Source: Mesotaenium endlicherianum (lineage: Eukaryota > Streptophyta > Zygnematophyceae > Zygnematales > Mesotaeniaceae). From it: 64,000 nt of DNA. The DNA is taken from assembly GCA_009602735.1 (NCBI GenBank), contig WELA01004388.1, positions 1,107,289-1,171,288 of the forward strand, given 5' to 3'. The notes below the pieces were generated by a model. The model had not been told where the DNA came from. It was given only the letters and a program-made list of their open reading frames with translations, and did no database searches. This document shows, piece by piece, positions 1 to 11,036 of this stretch (its first letter is position 1; each line of letters starts with the position of its first letter). Both the position numbers and the translations under genes were made by a program.

Positions 1-483
1 CTCGTAGTCCATGTTGTCCCAGTCATCGTCTACGGAGGGCTAGGTGTAGTCAAATTCTGTCATCCCATCGCCTCCACCGCCTGCAGCTGTTGATGTCCTG
101 TTCAAAATTGCAACAAACCTCCATGAGCTCAAGCTATGCTTGAAAATAGCGCTGCATGTGCTAATTCTAGGCATTAGAACCCTAAACACCATGCAAGAGG
201 CAGTCATATCCAACATACTTAACGTTTGTTTCATTCAGACCTCCCTATGTTAGCATTTTCCGCAAGTGTGATGGATATGTAAGTCAAGACATGTCAGTTG
301 GAGAGTGCATACGCGTTCTCCAGTGCAAGCAAGAGTACACAAGCCTACCTTGGCTCCTGTTGTCAATGAAGTTTCGCTCAGCACACTTGCGAACAGCGAC
401 AGATGATGTGCTTCCTGCTGGAAGCTACTTATTCTGTGGCCCCATTGTCGCAAACATATTCAAAATTGGCAGCTGAGGCAGTT

Positions 484-870
484 GCTGCCAGCAGTTGCAG
501 GTGCAAGAGCAGCAGCAATCTCAGCAATAGCAACAGCAATATCAGCGGGGGGCATCAATGACAGCAGCAGGAGCAGCGGCAGCAACAGCGGTCGGCAGCA
601 GCAGTTGCATCCAAGCAGCATGAGCATGGTAAGCAGCATCATGAGCAGAACGAGGAGCAGCAATAACAGCAGGAAGAGCACCATCAGCAACAGCATGAGC
701 AACGGGAACTACAACATTGGAAGCAACAGCAAAAGCGGAAACAGTTAGGCAGGAGCAGGTGCAAGAGCTGCAGCAAGAAGAGGAGCAGCATGGGATAATG
801 TTGAAGCTTTAACAATAGCATGAGCAGCTGAGTCTGCAGCAACACCTGAGCAGCGGTACCAATAGGAGAA
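484..870 (+). repeat. CAG/GCA-rich low-complexity tract
   Basis: Imperfect AGC/CAG/CAA triplets run through this stretch, giving Ser/Asn/Gly-rich readings on the plus strand and Leu-rich readings on the minus strand. The open frames follow from the triplet composition and are not evidence of a gene. Confidence 0.7.
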
Positions 871-2400
871 GCGGCATGAGCAGCGAATGCAGTGCATTTG
901 GAAGCACTGCCATTTATACCTTTTGCGATGCCGGGGAAACCTCTCCAACAGCGCCAGCCACACGATGATGGTCATGCACTGCCACCCCGGCCTCTTGAGC
1001 ATCAACTGCGCGCCCATGTAGCGGACGAGTCAGGCTCTGATACTTCTTCTGGAGCCAAGTACTTGCCATGTCTACACTCCTCTGGGAAGATAAGTGTCAA
1101 TGAGGATGGCCTCCTCAATAAATGAACCCAAGCTGCCATACCTTTATATTGACCTCGTCCTTCCGTGCGACTCTCTTAACCCTTGGTCGGCACATCAATG
1201 TACATGTTACACTGCATTTTGTTTCTTTCAGCAGGTCCACCAAGATGATGGTCTCCTGCAAATCTCCCTCATAGTTTGCCTTCATCTACACCGAAGGACC
1301 TGGCGACACTAAAGTAGAGCTGTAATAGTGGTTTCCCTCCATTCCCATAAGCACGCAAATACCCATTAATGACTTACAAGTACCTGCTGTCATGATTATG
1401 TCAAAAAGGCATTTAAATTCATGTGAATTAAGTGTGTTGGGTGCTTGGTTTCTCGTTGCACGTGCCAAAGTGTTTTTGTGGATCGATTGGCTTGTATGTA
1501 ACAACTTAACGCCTCTTCGCTAGCCAATTTCGTAATTCTCCGAAGTGACGTTAGATTTCACAAGGTACAATTCACATATGTTGCTAATTCATTGTGGACT
1601 GCAACGTACTCCACCATCCTTCATTTGAAGCCTGCATGGTTCTCCAAAATTAACGTAGTTCTGTTCTCCTCGTTGAAGAGACTGTTTGTACTATGACCAA
1701 AGTTGTTTTAAGCTACACCAATGCCAAAACTCCTCGGAAGACAATTAACCTACGATTCTACAAGCTCACTTATAAGTTCTGCCAATAAGCGCAGTCCTCT
1801 TGGAGATGAATCCATGCGCATTGAAACATATTCAAGTTGTGGATACCGTAGGTCAAACCACGTTTGAGAGCTTCAGCATCTTTTCAACAATCTGGCTGAG
1901 TAAAATTAAAATAACATCCATTCTCCCTAAGCCGGTGGTGGCCTCTTCAGTCCCTTCAATTCTTAATCACATATATTCTTCTGAGACCAAGAAGAATACT
2001 CATTATGCAATTTGTGCACTCCCACCTTGCCCACTTTTGACCCTCCGCTCTATCCAAGATGCAATTTTCATTACCCTGTTGTTGTAAAAGTTTGCAAGTG
2101 AGAACCGCAAGCTTTGAACTGGGAAGAATGAGCAGTGTGGTTGAGCATGTTTATTTGCATATGGAACTCATTCTCTTATATCATGTGGCGCTGTTGATGC
2201 ACCAAATGTCCAACTCGGCGACAGCCTCAAACTCAACCCGTATCGGCAAGGTACGTGGTGTCTTGTTTAGTCCAAAAGGCTTGATTGTGCCCGGATGGTT
2301 CCCAGCTGAGGCGAGTTAGCAAGACATTGCTCTTGCACAACTCCCCTATAAGTCTCAAGCCCAAATAATTAAGCTAGAAAACAGGGCTTGGGGGAGAACA

Positions 2401-3630
2401 CGAGATGTGAGTTTCGTGGGAGCCTGGATAACTGTTGTACCCAACGTGGATTATACAACAACCCAAAGCCATCCCAAGTACAGGGCGGCAAAGAGGGTGT
2501 TGGAGGACACAAAGACGATAGTGACTTTGCTCCAGGCGAAAGTGGCTGGAGCTTGGACAGACGAAGCAATTTCATGCATGGAGAAATCACATATGGCTTG
2601 CATGTACACAACCTACTTTCAGCGGCTACTTTGTGTGTCGTCCAACGGTAGCCGCGGTAGGTTATTCTTGTACTAGGTGTCTCAAAGCACTTACTGTTCT
2701 TCCACCACTTGCAGTTACTCATGTGATGTGCCTGCTTCCTTTGCTATATCTATGATGACTTGCTACTAGCCTTTTCGTCCAGTAGTCACCTTTTCTGCCT
2801 TCCAAGTTCTTTTCGCAGCCATGCGCATGTCTATCTTGCACGTGCGATGTGCATTGTCTTATCTGTAGATATTATTTTCATATTGGTGCACTACTGACAA
2901 GTATCGTTGAAGTGTTCTTGGGTATGCCATAAATTTACAACTTGAGCCGTGACGTCGATCCTCGAGCATCCAGGTCTGGATGGTGGCCACCCCATGCGGA
3001 ACCCATTGCATCTTTTGCGCAACAATTTGGCCGCTTTGAGGAGGAGAAAAAGTCTCTGGGAAGAAGGCCACAAAGAAAGATTTGAGGCATATATTCAATG
3101 TGCACCAAGCCGTCATGCGAGCCCATTGGGAACGGGTGACTGGACTCAACAGAATTTACAACAGGGTCTTAGAGAAGGTACCTGAGGACCTACAGGATTT
3201 TGTAGGTTCGTTGAAAGAGGAATTTGAGGCAGCTTGGCACGACAATTTTGATTGCAGGCATCAACAAAGAAGATATGGTAAGGAAGTAACGTGAATACCT
3301 CTGGCGACTCATTTTTCTGTGGGAAAAATTTACTCAAGGTAAGCTACTCAACTACTGGACGCGTGTGCATGTAGATTGTTAGCTTGCTCTCTTCCACTTA
3401 TTTCATGCCAGCTGATGTGGTTACGGGCGTGATATGCCGCCGCTTGCCTACTACACCCGTGTGCAGTGTTACCTACTGTTCTCAAATTGCAACTGCCTTA
3501 CTCTTTGTTAACTAATGCTTCCTTTCTGCTGTGACTCATCTGCGAAAATTCAATTAAAGTTGGTGTCTTAATGATGGTTATGGTACGATTATTGTTGGGT
3601 ATTTCAGGTGCTCAACGAGTGTTAGAGTAG
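2401..3630 (+). pseudogene. Possible spliced gene remnant, unknown family
   Basis: Three pieces look exon-like. The first is an open frame from about 2407 to a donor near 2648-2657. The second is a frame over about 3040-3277 with a charged, helical-looking protein (it includes the residues EKVPEDLQDFVGSLKEEFEA) that ends at a good donor, ATG/GTAAGG, at 3277/3278. The third is a short terminal piece after a pyrimidine-rich TATTTCAG acceptor at 3607. Joining 3277 to 3608 keeps the frame and ends at TAG 3628-3630. The middle piece has an apparent frameshift around 3045-3085. I recognise no domain; it may be a decayed gene or transposase exon. No initiation codon is convincing. Confidence 0.25.
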
Positions 3631-4478
3631 GGCGCCATCCTCAGTGAGCATCACTCTGCGACAAGAGCAACTAATTGTGGAAGAATGTAATCAAGACAGG
3701 TGCATGTGATATGGCCTTATGGCACATGAAGTGCGGCATGTGGTATCCATTGCGGCTAGCTCCACAGCTCCTTGTACCAAGCAACTTGTCCAGCAGAAGT
3801 TACAATAAATGTCATGTAAAATCACTGACAAAAAGGAGTTTGTCAGGAGTCAATGATGATCGTGAACGATTAAGTTAGCTGACATATGCACTAGATTCAT
3901 TGTTTGACAACCAGTGTGTAATGCGTGTTGTGTCTTTTGCTGAGTGGACTCAGCACAGAATATACGCAGGTTTTTTTTGATAGATATTTATTATGAGCTA
4001 AAGGCATCTCTATATGTAGGAATAACAAGGATGTATTTAGTCCCCAACAAGATGGATGATTGAAAGCATAGGTGTTCAATCACAGTTATCTCGCTATGAG
4101 ATTTACACACGTCACTCAAGCTCAAGTACAAAACATGGTAGTTGACCCTGCATGATAGGGCGCAAATAGCTTTGAAGCTAGAACAAGGTTCCAATAAGAT
4201 GTTCCAGGGAATAAAAACCATGATTGCTTAAATTGATTTTTGGTGAGATACTTGTCGTGACTGAGGCAACAGCATGACGTAGGAGCTGCAACCTGTGCAC
4301 ATTTTGAAATAATAATTATACAACTGCAAGTGGCTTCTTCTGATCATGTTTGTGGTACAATGGTTTGTCTTATTTTGCAATTACAAATGTGGCAAAAATC
4401 TATCGGGAATATTCTTTATTTTTCCAAAATATACCTACTTATGCCGTTGCCTGTGACGTACGTTCACATTTATCTTCA

Positions 4479-5310
4479 TGTCATGACTCATTAGGTCGGG
4501 GCCGTCGCACCACCATCAACCTAGGACGGCCAACTTTGACTTTGCTTTACGCATCCATACGTTGACCTTTGCTAGCTTTTTGAATTGCTAAAGTGTAAAG
4601 CACCGAGCCACCTTTCGAATGGCACCGGTTTCGCGTCATTTGGTCAAGTATCAATCGAGATGTTCGCGATCTAACCCGCGTCGCCTACCAATCCCTAGCG
4701 AAGTTCCACCAAGGGCCACTTTGTGACTCAATGTGCCCAAAGATCACATTGTTGGCCCTTCGCGACTCCAAGGACCCCTAGCCATTAGCATACGAATCCG
4801 CGAGCTTTATGACCCACACTTTGCATACATTAGCTTAGTGTATGAGCACCATTGAGCCATAACGTGGTGACTGCATCACTCATCCCTAGAGGAAGCTTCC
4901 TCAAGTTCCAGATCTACTTTTGAGGCTTTATCTAGGTAGCATTGGTCGAGGTAAGTTCCGCCAATGAGATTTAAGTGGCATATTTCTTGCACTATATCTG
5001 ATTGGTTGTGTTATGCTTTGCCAATAGGAGAGCTAGTACTTGCCTTGTCTCCATTTTTGTGGACCTAGGAGAGCCTCCTCGTATGATTGTGTACATTGAA
5101 CCCGCCGCCTTCAGCGTTGCTTTTTGCAAGGAGTATATAGCAGTAGATGCCCCTAGGAGGCCATCTTTTTAGAAGTCAATTATGCCAGCTGTAAGCCACA
5201 GAGTTATCAGTAAAGCTTATAGTTTTACCTCTTGTGTTTTCAGGACCACTTAGTCTCTCTCTTGTGAAAAGCAAGCCCTCCTGGCTTCCAGTCACTTAAA
5301 GAACTTCACA
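4479..5310 (+). repeat. 5' LTR of element A
   Basis: It starts with TG at 4479 and ends at a CA (5309-5310) just before a possible primer-binding site. The first 469 bp align with 25402-25891. A TATA-like box (GTATATAG, about 5133-5140) lies in the distal part, followed by the likely R/U5 region. The exact 3' edge is inferred because the 3' LTR lacks this part. Confidence 0.75.
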
Positions 5311-5330
5311 AGTGGTGAGCAAAGTCACGG
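5311..5330 (+). promoter_or_regulatory. Possible primer-binding site of element A
   Basis: AGTGGTGAGCAAAG directly follows the inferred LTR end. TGG is the usual start of a site matching a tRNA 3' CCA. It differs from the GGTATCGGAGC site of the other families here, so A may use another tRNA or the site has decayed. Confidence 0.35.
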
Positions 5331-5512
5331 CTTAAACCCAGCCATAGGACTACTCTTGAAGATCATGATGTGCTTCTAGTGATCTTTTGGGCCAGACTTC
5401 ATTAGTTGTCTTTCTACCAGATTACGTCTTGAGGTGCTCACTCTGGAGTGTACACACTTCCTACTTTTAAAAAGATTTCTCTTTGCCTGCAAGCAATTAG
5501 AATCTTCAGCGT

Positions 5513-6862
5513 ATGCCTACTCGTAGTGGGCTATCTTATCAACCTTACTACAAAGGGGTTAGTGGAGAGGACTCAGACTCAAATCTCAGCACTGTCACTA
5601 ATCCACCTGAGGAGGAGCGTCCGTTGCCCCCTCAGCCTACGGCCGTCCACGAGCCACCTCTTCAATTGACTCATTACGATCCCTCGTACTCCATGGCAGG
5701 TGACCAGGGTACAAAGGTAGACAGGGTCTCCCTCTTTTGCTTTAGCGGCAGGCCAGGCACCAGTGATTTGGACGACATTATCTCTGAGTTCGAGGCCGAC
5801 TTCAAGAACGCTAAGCCCAAGACCCCTGCGCTCACTAAGCGCCAGGTGTTTGGCATTGTTAAGCGTTACCTTCTTCACGAGGCTCACGACACCTACCGTG
5901 AGAAGGCAGCTGAGATCCTCACGCGCATGGAGCTTGTGGGGGACGTTCAGACCCCGCTAGCTGACCCTGTTTAGGCCTTCTGGGACGTCCTCAAACGAGA
6001 GTTCCAGTTTGCCACTGAGGAGAAGGTGTACGAGCTGCACCACTTCTTCCGCCGTAAGAACAAGACGATCCGCATGATGTATCGACGTCTGACCCACCTG
6101 CACCGAGACGTGGGCACGGTCCGCGACCCGGAGGTAGCGGATATCTTCTTGCATGCCGGGGAGCCACGTCTGACGGAGAGAGCTATTTCTCCCCTCATCG
6201 ATCGCAAGGGTTTCAAAAACTCGCTAGAGGACTCTTACCTCTTAGTCGAGAAGCAGAGCTTGGCCGCCGCACAGAGCAACATCAGCGACCGTGTGGGCCT
6301 CGCATCTACCGGTGTATGCCAGGAGACCTCAGTGCTGCCATCTTTGACAATGCGCCCAGCCCCTGCCCACCAGCTCCAACAGCAGCAGCCTCTGCGCTCG
6401 CTGCTGCCCCAGCAGACTCAGCAGCATGGAGCTCCGCGCGGTCGCATTTCCATGGCCGCCACGTTGAGCGACCTCTGCTGGTCTTGCGGGAAGACGGGCC
6501 ACTCTCGCCGTGACTGCACGCTCGCGCAAAACGGCGAGAACGACGATTGCGCCTACTGTGGCAAAGTCGGCCACTTGCACATCGTCTGTCTGCAGAAGAA
6601 GCGCGATCTCAAAAACGGGCCCGCTCGTGATGGATCCTCAGCTGCAGCAGGCTAGCGAGGCGCGCACAACCCTCGCGCTGGCAGACGTCCCGCGATGACG
6701 GCAGCCACGGCCACGACTAGCGCCGTGATGACCCTCGGCGAGGACCACTACAGCTACAACGCGCTCAGCGGCGCGCTGATAGCAACCAAGGCCAAGATTG
6801 CACGCCTACACGCCCGCGACGCCAGCGTAAGCTACGATGCGTGTGGGGCACTCTACATCTAG
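5513..6862 (+). pseudogene. gag: Element A gag (capsid and two zinc knuckles)
   Basis: The ATG at 5513 is the first good start after the leader and opens a protein beginning MPTRSGLSYQ, a typical Gypsy gag start. One frame continues to 6862 with in-frame TAG at 5972 and 6653. The middle part (DVLKREFQFATEEKVYEL region, about 5980-6240) is helical and capsid-like. Two CCHC nucleocapsid knuckles follow: CWSCGKTGHSRRDC (about 6475-6516) and CAYCGKVGHLHIVC (about 6550-6591). The frame stays open across both stops with sensible protein on either side, so these are point mutations and not protein ends. The role would be assembly of the virus-like particle and RNA packaging. Confidence 0.8.
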
Positions 6863-8460
6863 GCACCCCCAGCCAACGCAGTGACGCCGCCGGCTGGCAC
6901 CAGCCGAGATCTCGCATCGGCACCCACAACTGCAGGAGCCAACAGAGACGCCCCTGCCAGCTCTGCGCAACTCGCTCAAACAGTTGCCAGTAGCGGACGG
7001 GAGCGTCCCAACGGGCTGACAGGTGGCAGGCGCCCACCCAATGCAGCCCCGCCAGACGATGTCGCATTCGAGCTCGACGACGAGCCGGCACAGATGCCAG
7101 CGCAGCCAGCACAGACGCTGACTACGGCACTAGCTTGCGCCGCTATGCTATTCACAGCAAGGCCAACCACGGCTGGCATGGTGACAACTGGCGGCCCCCT
7201 GTGAGCTCGCACGACAGCGACGCAGGTCACGATAGCCCCCGGCGTGCGCGCCACGCACACGCGCGCAGATTTGCGCACGATCGCGCGACACGGGGATGAG
7301 AGCCTGCTGAGGGCTGCTAGCAGCAGGTTCCAGCAGCTATCGCTATGTGGCACATGCCCGCCAGCCAAGGCGCCAATCCTCGGCATCGGCATGCCTGCAT
7401 GCACGCGCACGCCAGAGACAGCTCTGCGGGGTCCATTTTGCATGCTGAAGCGCCTTGCCACGTCCGCACCGGCCAGTGCAGCTGCGCGCAGCAGCTGCGC
7501 ATGCATGTTGCCACATGGCACGCGTACATCGTCCGGCACACCTGGCGCACATTCGACGAAGTCAGGCGGCATCTTCAGTTCGGGGGGGGCACCCTTGACT
7601 GCGCTATGCAGCCCGACCGCCAGAGAGCTACTCGACGGCTCGCACACAACTGCGCTCAGCCAAGGCTTAAACCCTGGCTGCACACAAAACCCCGGCGCAT
7701 GCGCAACCTGCGTTGCCAAGATTGCGCAGAGCACACTTGCCCGCAAGCGAGCATCCCGAGCATCGCCTGGGGCATTTGCAACTGATGCCGCTGACAGATC
7801 AGCAGCCCGACCGGTTTGCCTCAGGGGTAATCCAAGGGCGCCACTTGGCGGCCCCGCAGCAGCCGCCCTAGCCTTTGCAACTACGGTAGCATCCGCGCCA
7901 ATCCCGACTGCTGCTCCGGCATTTGCAACAGCGCCTGCGCTAGCTCCGGCGTCCGCGCCGTCAGTTACGTCCGCAGTGGCATCAGCCACGTCAGTGACAG
8001 CAGCGGCGATAGCGACCACCTTGGTCTGCTGCGCTCGGACACGGCCACTTGGTAGCGGTTCGGCACTTGGCGCATCCCGCGGGCGCACGCTCGTGGCAGC
8101 CGCCGGGCGGCCAGCGGCCGCGCACAAGCGCGACGAGCCTGACCAGGGACGCCGCACAGAGGAGGCTCCGTGTCTGCCCCGCTCCTTCCACGTGATGGAG
8201 ACTCTAGCAGAGCCTGCCGCGTCCGCGTCGCACACACTCGCCTCACCGGTAATGACGGTGCAGCTCAGCGCCGAGGTCCTCTCGCTCGCGTTGCACCGCA
8301 TGCCGGCGATGTCCTTTGCAAAGCTTGGCGTGTCGCTAAAGGCGACTCGGCAGGCCGCGCGACTGATGCTGCGTTCTCGCGCTGCTGGTTTATTCTCGAG
8401 CATTGACAGCCTGGCACCCGGCGCAGCCACCGCAGTGCTCTTTGCACCCGCTCGACCCCC
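6863..8460 (+). pseudogene. Ala/Pro/Thr-rich polyprotein linker of element A
   Basis: The gag frame continues here, interrupted by TAG at 6860 and TGA at 7202, as a long low-complexity protein very rich in Ala, Thr, Pro and Arg, up to the protease. DNA is GC-rich with many short inverted GCATGC/TGCGCA motifs. I recognise no domain. It probably links nucleocapsid and protease in the Gag-Pol precursor. A long antisense ORF over the same bases results from the GC-rich composition. Confidence 0.55.
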
Positions 8461-9064
8461 GTACAAGCGCAGGTTGATCAACAGCCCCAACGCTGCATTT
8501 TTGGACATTGTGCTTGTCAACAAGCAGGCCCCTCAGCGCATCATATTCAACATCGGTGCTCAGCCGGTCCTGATCAGCCTCAGCTACTTCAGAAAGCTGG
8601 GCCTCTCCTTGGCCGACTTGAAGGATTCGCCCACGCGGATCAACACGGCGGCTGGCACAACCGAGTCTGTGACAGGGCGCACACGGCTGGCGCTCGTCTT
8701 CACCTTTTGGCCAGGGACCAAGGATGAGTCTACCATCCATCGTCACGCGCTCGTGACGCGCTCTGACACCTTCGACGTCCTCTTGGGGCAGGACGTGCTC
8801 TTCCCCATCGAAGCAGCGGTGGATAACTGGACGGAGCAAGTGCACTATTTGCCCAACTGGCGCTTAGGAGGCACTTGCTCAGCCTCCTTGCCCCTCGACA
8901 TTCTCGATTGGCGGCCTACCTTTTCCGCCCTCTACGGCTCATGGCCCTCGAAGACGATGGTGATCGGCTCGCATCACCCAGATCGACAAGGGCGGTTTTG
9001 AGGATGACGACGTCTCCGTGGAAGTGGACCTGCTCCAACCTCAGGACGAGGAGCCCGAGTTATG
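8461..9064 (+). pseudogene. Element A retropepsin-like protease
   Basis: The frame running to 9001 contains a retroviral aspartic protease fold: an Ile-rich strand, the active-site region FNIGAQPVLIS (8546 onward), a flap-like segment, then FDVLLGQDVLF, equivalent to the ILGxDxL motif of Gypsy proteases. The catalytic D-[ST]-G triad reads N-I-G (AAC ATC GGT), which would be explained by a G-to-A and a C-to-T change, so the enzyme is dead. A one-base shift near 8950-8975 moves the sensible frame, which then ends in an acidic stretch at TGA 9063. Confidence 0.7.
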
Positions 9065-10148
9065 AGCGCAGAGCTACACCTCTCTCCACAGGACCAGGCA
9101 GAGCTGCTAACAACTCAGGCTAGGGAGTCAGTGCGCATCTACGCCGCTCAGCACGCCGTGATGCCCCAGATGACGACAGCAGCAACTGCGACGGCCGACG
9201 CCACCACAGCAGCTGTGGCCACTGCCACTAGGGCTCACAAGCTCCTTGCAGCCACTGCACGCACTGTTTGGCCTCTAGCCCTCGCTTAGCCTCCGCATGA
9301 GAGGGCTCGCTCGCCCTCCGCACGATGTGACGTCCGCCTACAACAAAATGTGCCCGTAGGGGTGACCATGCAATTTCAGATGGCGTCGCAACCACCCTCG
9401 CCGTCGCTGCACATTGACGACACCGGCCTCCGCACCACCGTCTCGTTGGAGGAAGCCATGCGTCAGGCAGCATATGACCCCCTAACAGATAAGGAGTCTT
9501 ACGAGGAGGCGCCAAAAAGGTCCTCCAAGGAGCCGACCGAGACGCTCTCCGAGCCCTTGCCCGTCACGCCGGCCGCCCGAATTCGACGCCTACCCACAGG
9601 GCCCCCCAAGCTTTGCCACGATCACAGGGCCCCCCCGCTGGACCCCTAGGGTTCAGCCGCCATCTCTCCTCTGGACCCCCAAGGTTCAGCCGCCCCTCGG
9701 CCCCCAAACCTGGCCACGCCTACCGCCGTGGAGCAGACCCTAGTCGTTAGCCCGAGCACGACTGCTCGACCAGCGCCAGCTGTCGCAACGTGACGCATCT
9801 GCTACACAGCGCTGGATCAGAGACACTCGTGCCGACTCCAACGCTGTCCGGGCCTCAACCTTTGCCACCTCCAGCGCTGGCGTTAGAGTAGCCCGCTCTG
9901 TGGCCAGCGGAGCTAACACAGCGATGACCGCCGTTCCCATTGTGCGCTCAATCATCAGGCCAGAGCCAGGACGCGATCTCCGCGGCAGGCTGCGAGCTGT
10001 CACTCTGCCGCAGCTCAAGCACAGTCTGCGCAGCGAGCGTAGTCCCACGCCCCCGCCGAGAGAAGGTCGGTCTGCCACACCGCCCAACCATGACAGCCAA
10101 GGCCGATCTGTCACGCCGCCGTACCGTGACACCCGGGACCAAGCTTGA
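9062..10148 (+). pseudogene. Post-protease polyprotein segment of element A
   Basis: After the protease frame ends at about 9061-9065, an ATG overlaps the stop (ATGA). The frame from 9062 runs through TAG at 9287 and 9647 to about 9790, with Pro/Ala/Thr-rich protein containing short repeats of the DPxGSAA type. It then shifts to another frame open to 10148, with Arg/Pro/Ser-rich repeats (SxTPP motifs at about 10035-10130). No domain is recognised. The segment would join protease to methyltransferase. Element B1 is inserted about 100 bases further on. Confidence 0.5.
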
Positions 10149-10244
10149 CCTCAAGGTATGCGATCAAGAGGACGCCCTGCAGTCCACAACGCACGCCTCC
10201 AATGCGCTTTATGATCGGCGGCCTGTGATCCCTTGCAGCCACCG

Positions 10245-10964
10245 TGTAATGAATCAGTTTATTGGTAGATATAATACTCATTTAAATAAAATAATTAATT
10301 AAGTTCAGCCTGCTAAACTCTAGTTAATAATCAGTCTGCTGGACTTCATATTTAATATCAGTTTAATGACTCAGCCGGAAGCAGCAGGCTGAAGTCAACT
10401 TAAGTCAGCTTGCTGACACATTCTTTGACAGCCAGCTGACTTTCGTACTCGGTAGCAGCGAACTGCCTCGATATGCATCTAAGTGTGATATGCTAGATGT
10501 ATGGCCAGATGACATCCCTATGATGGATGGCGATTCGGGATGATGGGAGATGGCGGTGGATTTGGTTAACCGAGGTCCTACCAACGTGGTTAACTCCCGG
10601 GTAGGCGGTGCCATCGCACTGGCCGTTGAACAGGAAACTCATTCCATGTACATATGCTAGGCATTGCTCTCGAGTTCGGCATTCGGAAACGAGGCCAACT
10701 CTCATGTACAGCTTACTGAGAGAAACCTGAATCCAAGGCGAGAAGCCATTGATACGCACTGTCTTCTAACCTTGCTTATGTATGAGTATACTGATCGCAT
10801 TATCGACGCTAGTTTACTCGCATTTGACTTATGAGTATTGTTCACTGCTAGTGTGTTGTCCTTTGCCGTTTAAGTACTTAACGAAGAATACCAGAAAGTT
10901 TACTTGCTGATATAAAGATCTTAATTAATTGTTAATCGCCTATTCGGTAAGTCAATTCATTTCA
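10245..10964 (+). repeat. 5' LTR of B1
   Basis: 720 bp, TG at 10245 and CA at 10963-10964. The near-palindromic ends TGTAATGAATCA and (T/A)ATTCATTTCA identify every B-family LTR in the window (also 19341-20060, 27221-27905, 47756-48140, 48158-48869 and 60179-60897). Confidence 0.92.
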
Positions 10965-10981
10965 GTGGTATCGGAGCTGTT
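10965..10981 (+). promoter_or_regulatory. Primer-binding site of B1 (initiator tRNA-Met type)
   Basis: GTGGTATCGGAGCTG starts right after the LTR. It matches the plant initiator-Met site TGGTATCAGAGC except for one A/G change, shared by families B, C, D and E here. Confidence 0.85.
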
Positions 10982-11000
10982 ATCACAGTCTTCTTTGTAT

Positions 11001-11006
11001 GGTAGG
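11001..11006 (+). promoter_or_regulatory. Candidate 5' splice donor in the B1 leader
   Basis: TATG/GTAGGA lies between primer-binding site and gag ATG. The equivalent place in the related leader at 49050-49060 reads GTG/GTAAGA, a near-consensus donor. It could pair with the acceptor in front of ORF-X. Inference only. Confidence 0.35.
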
Positions 11007-11036
11007 ACAAGGTCTCAAACTAGCAACTCCTAAGAT

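Larger units (their letters stand above)
1..4478. other. Flanking region without confident genes
   Basis: Left flank of element A. Only short ORFs occur in all frames and none shows a family I recognise. It contains one CAG-type low-complexity tract and a possible decayed or spliced gene, both listed separately. I see no LTR ends, zinc knuckles or polymerase motifs, so this may be old host sequence or a transposon too decayed to identify. Confidence 0.6.

Noticed and set aside
460-748. Leu-rich and Ser/Asn-rich ORFs on both strands
   Set aside because: Products of CAG/CTG-type triplet composition.
6976-8523. 515-aa minus-strand ORF, the longest antisense ORF in element A
   Set aside because: It lies opposite the Ala/Pro/Thr-rich linker frame of element A; GC-rich triplet composition leaves the antisense frame open. 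No recognisable domain.
10493-10759. Recurring 88-aa ORF (MRINGFSPW...) in several B LTRs
   Set aside because: It occurs in whichever copies keep the frame because LTRs are homologous; no coding signature, and the orientation is antisense to the element.
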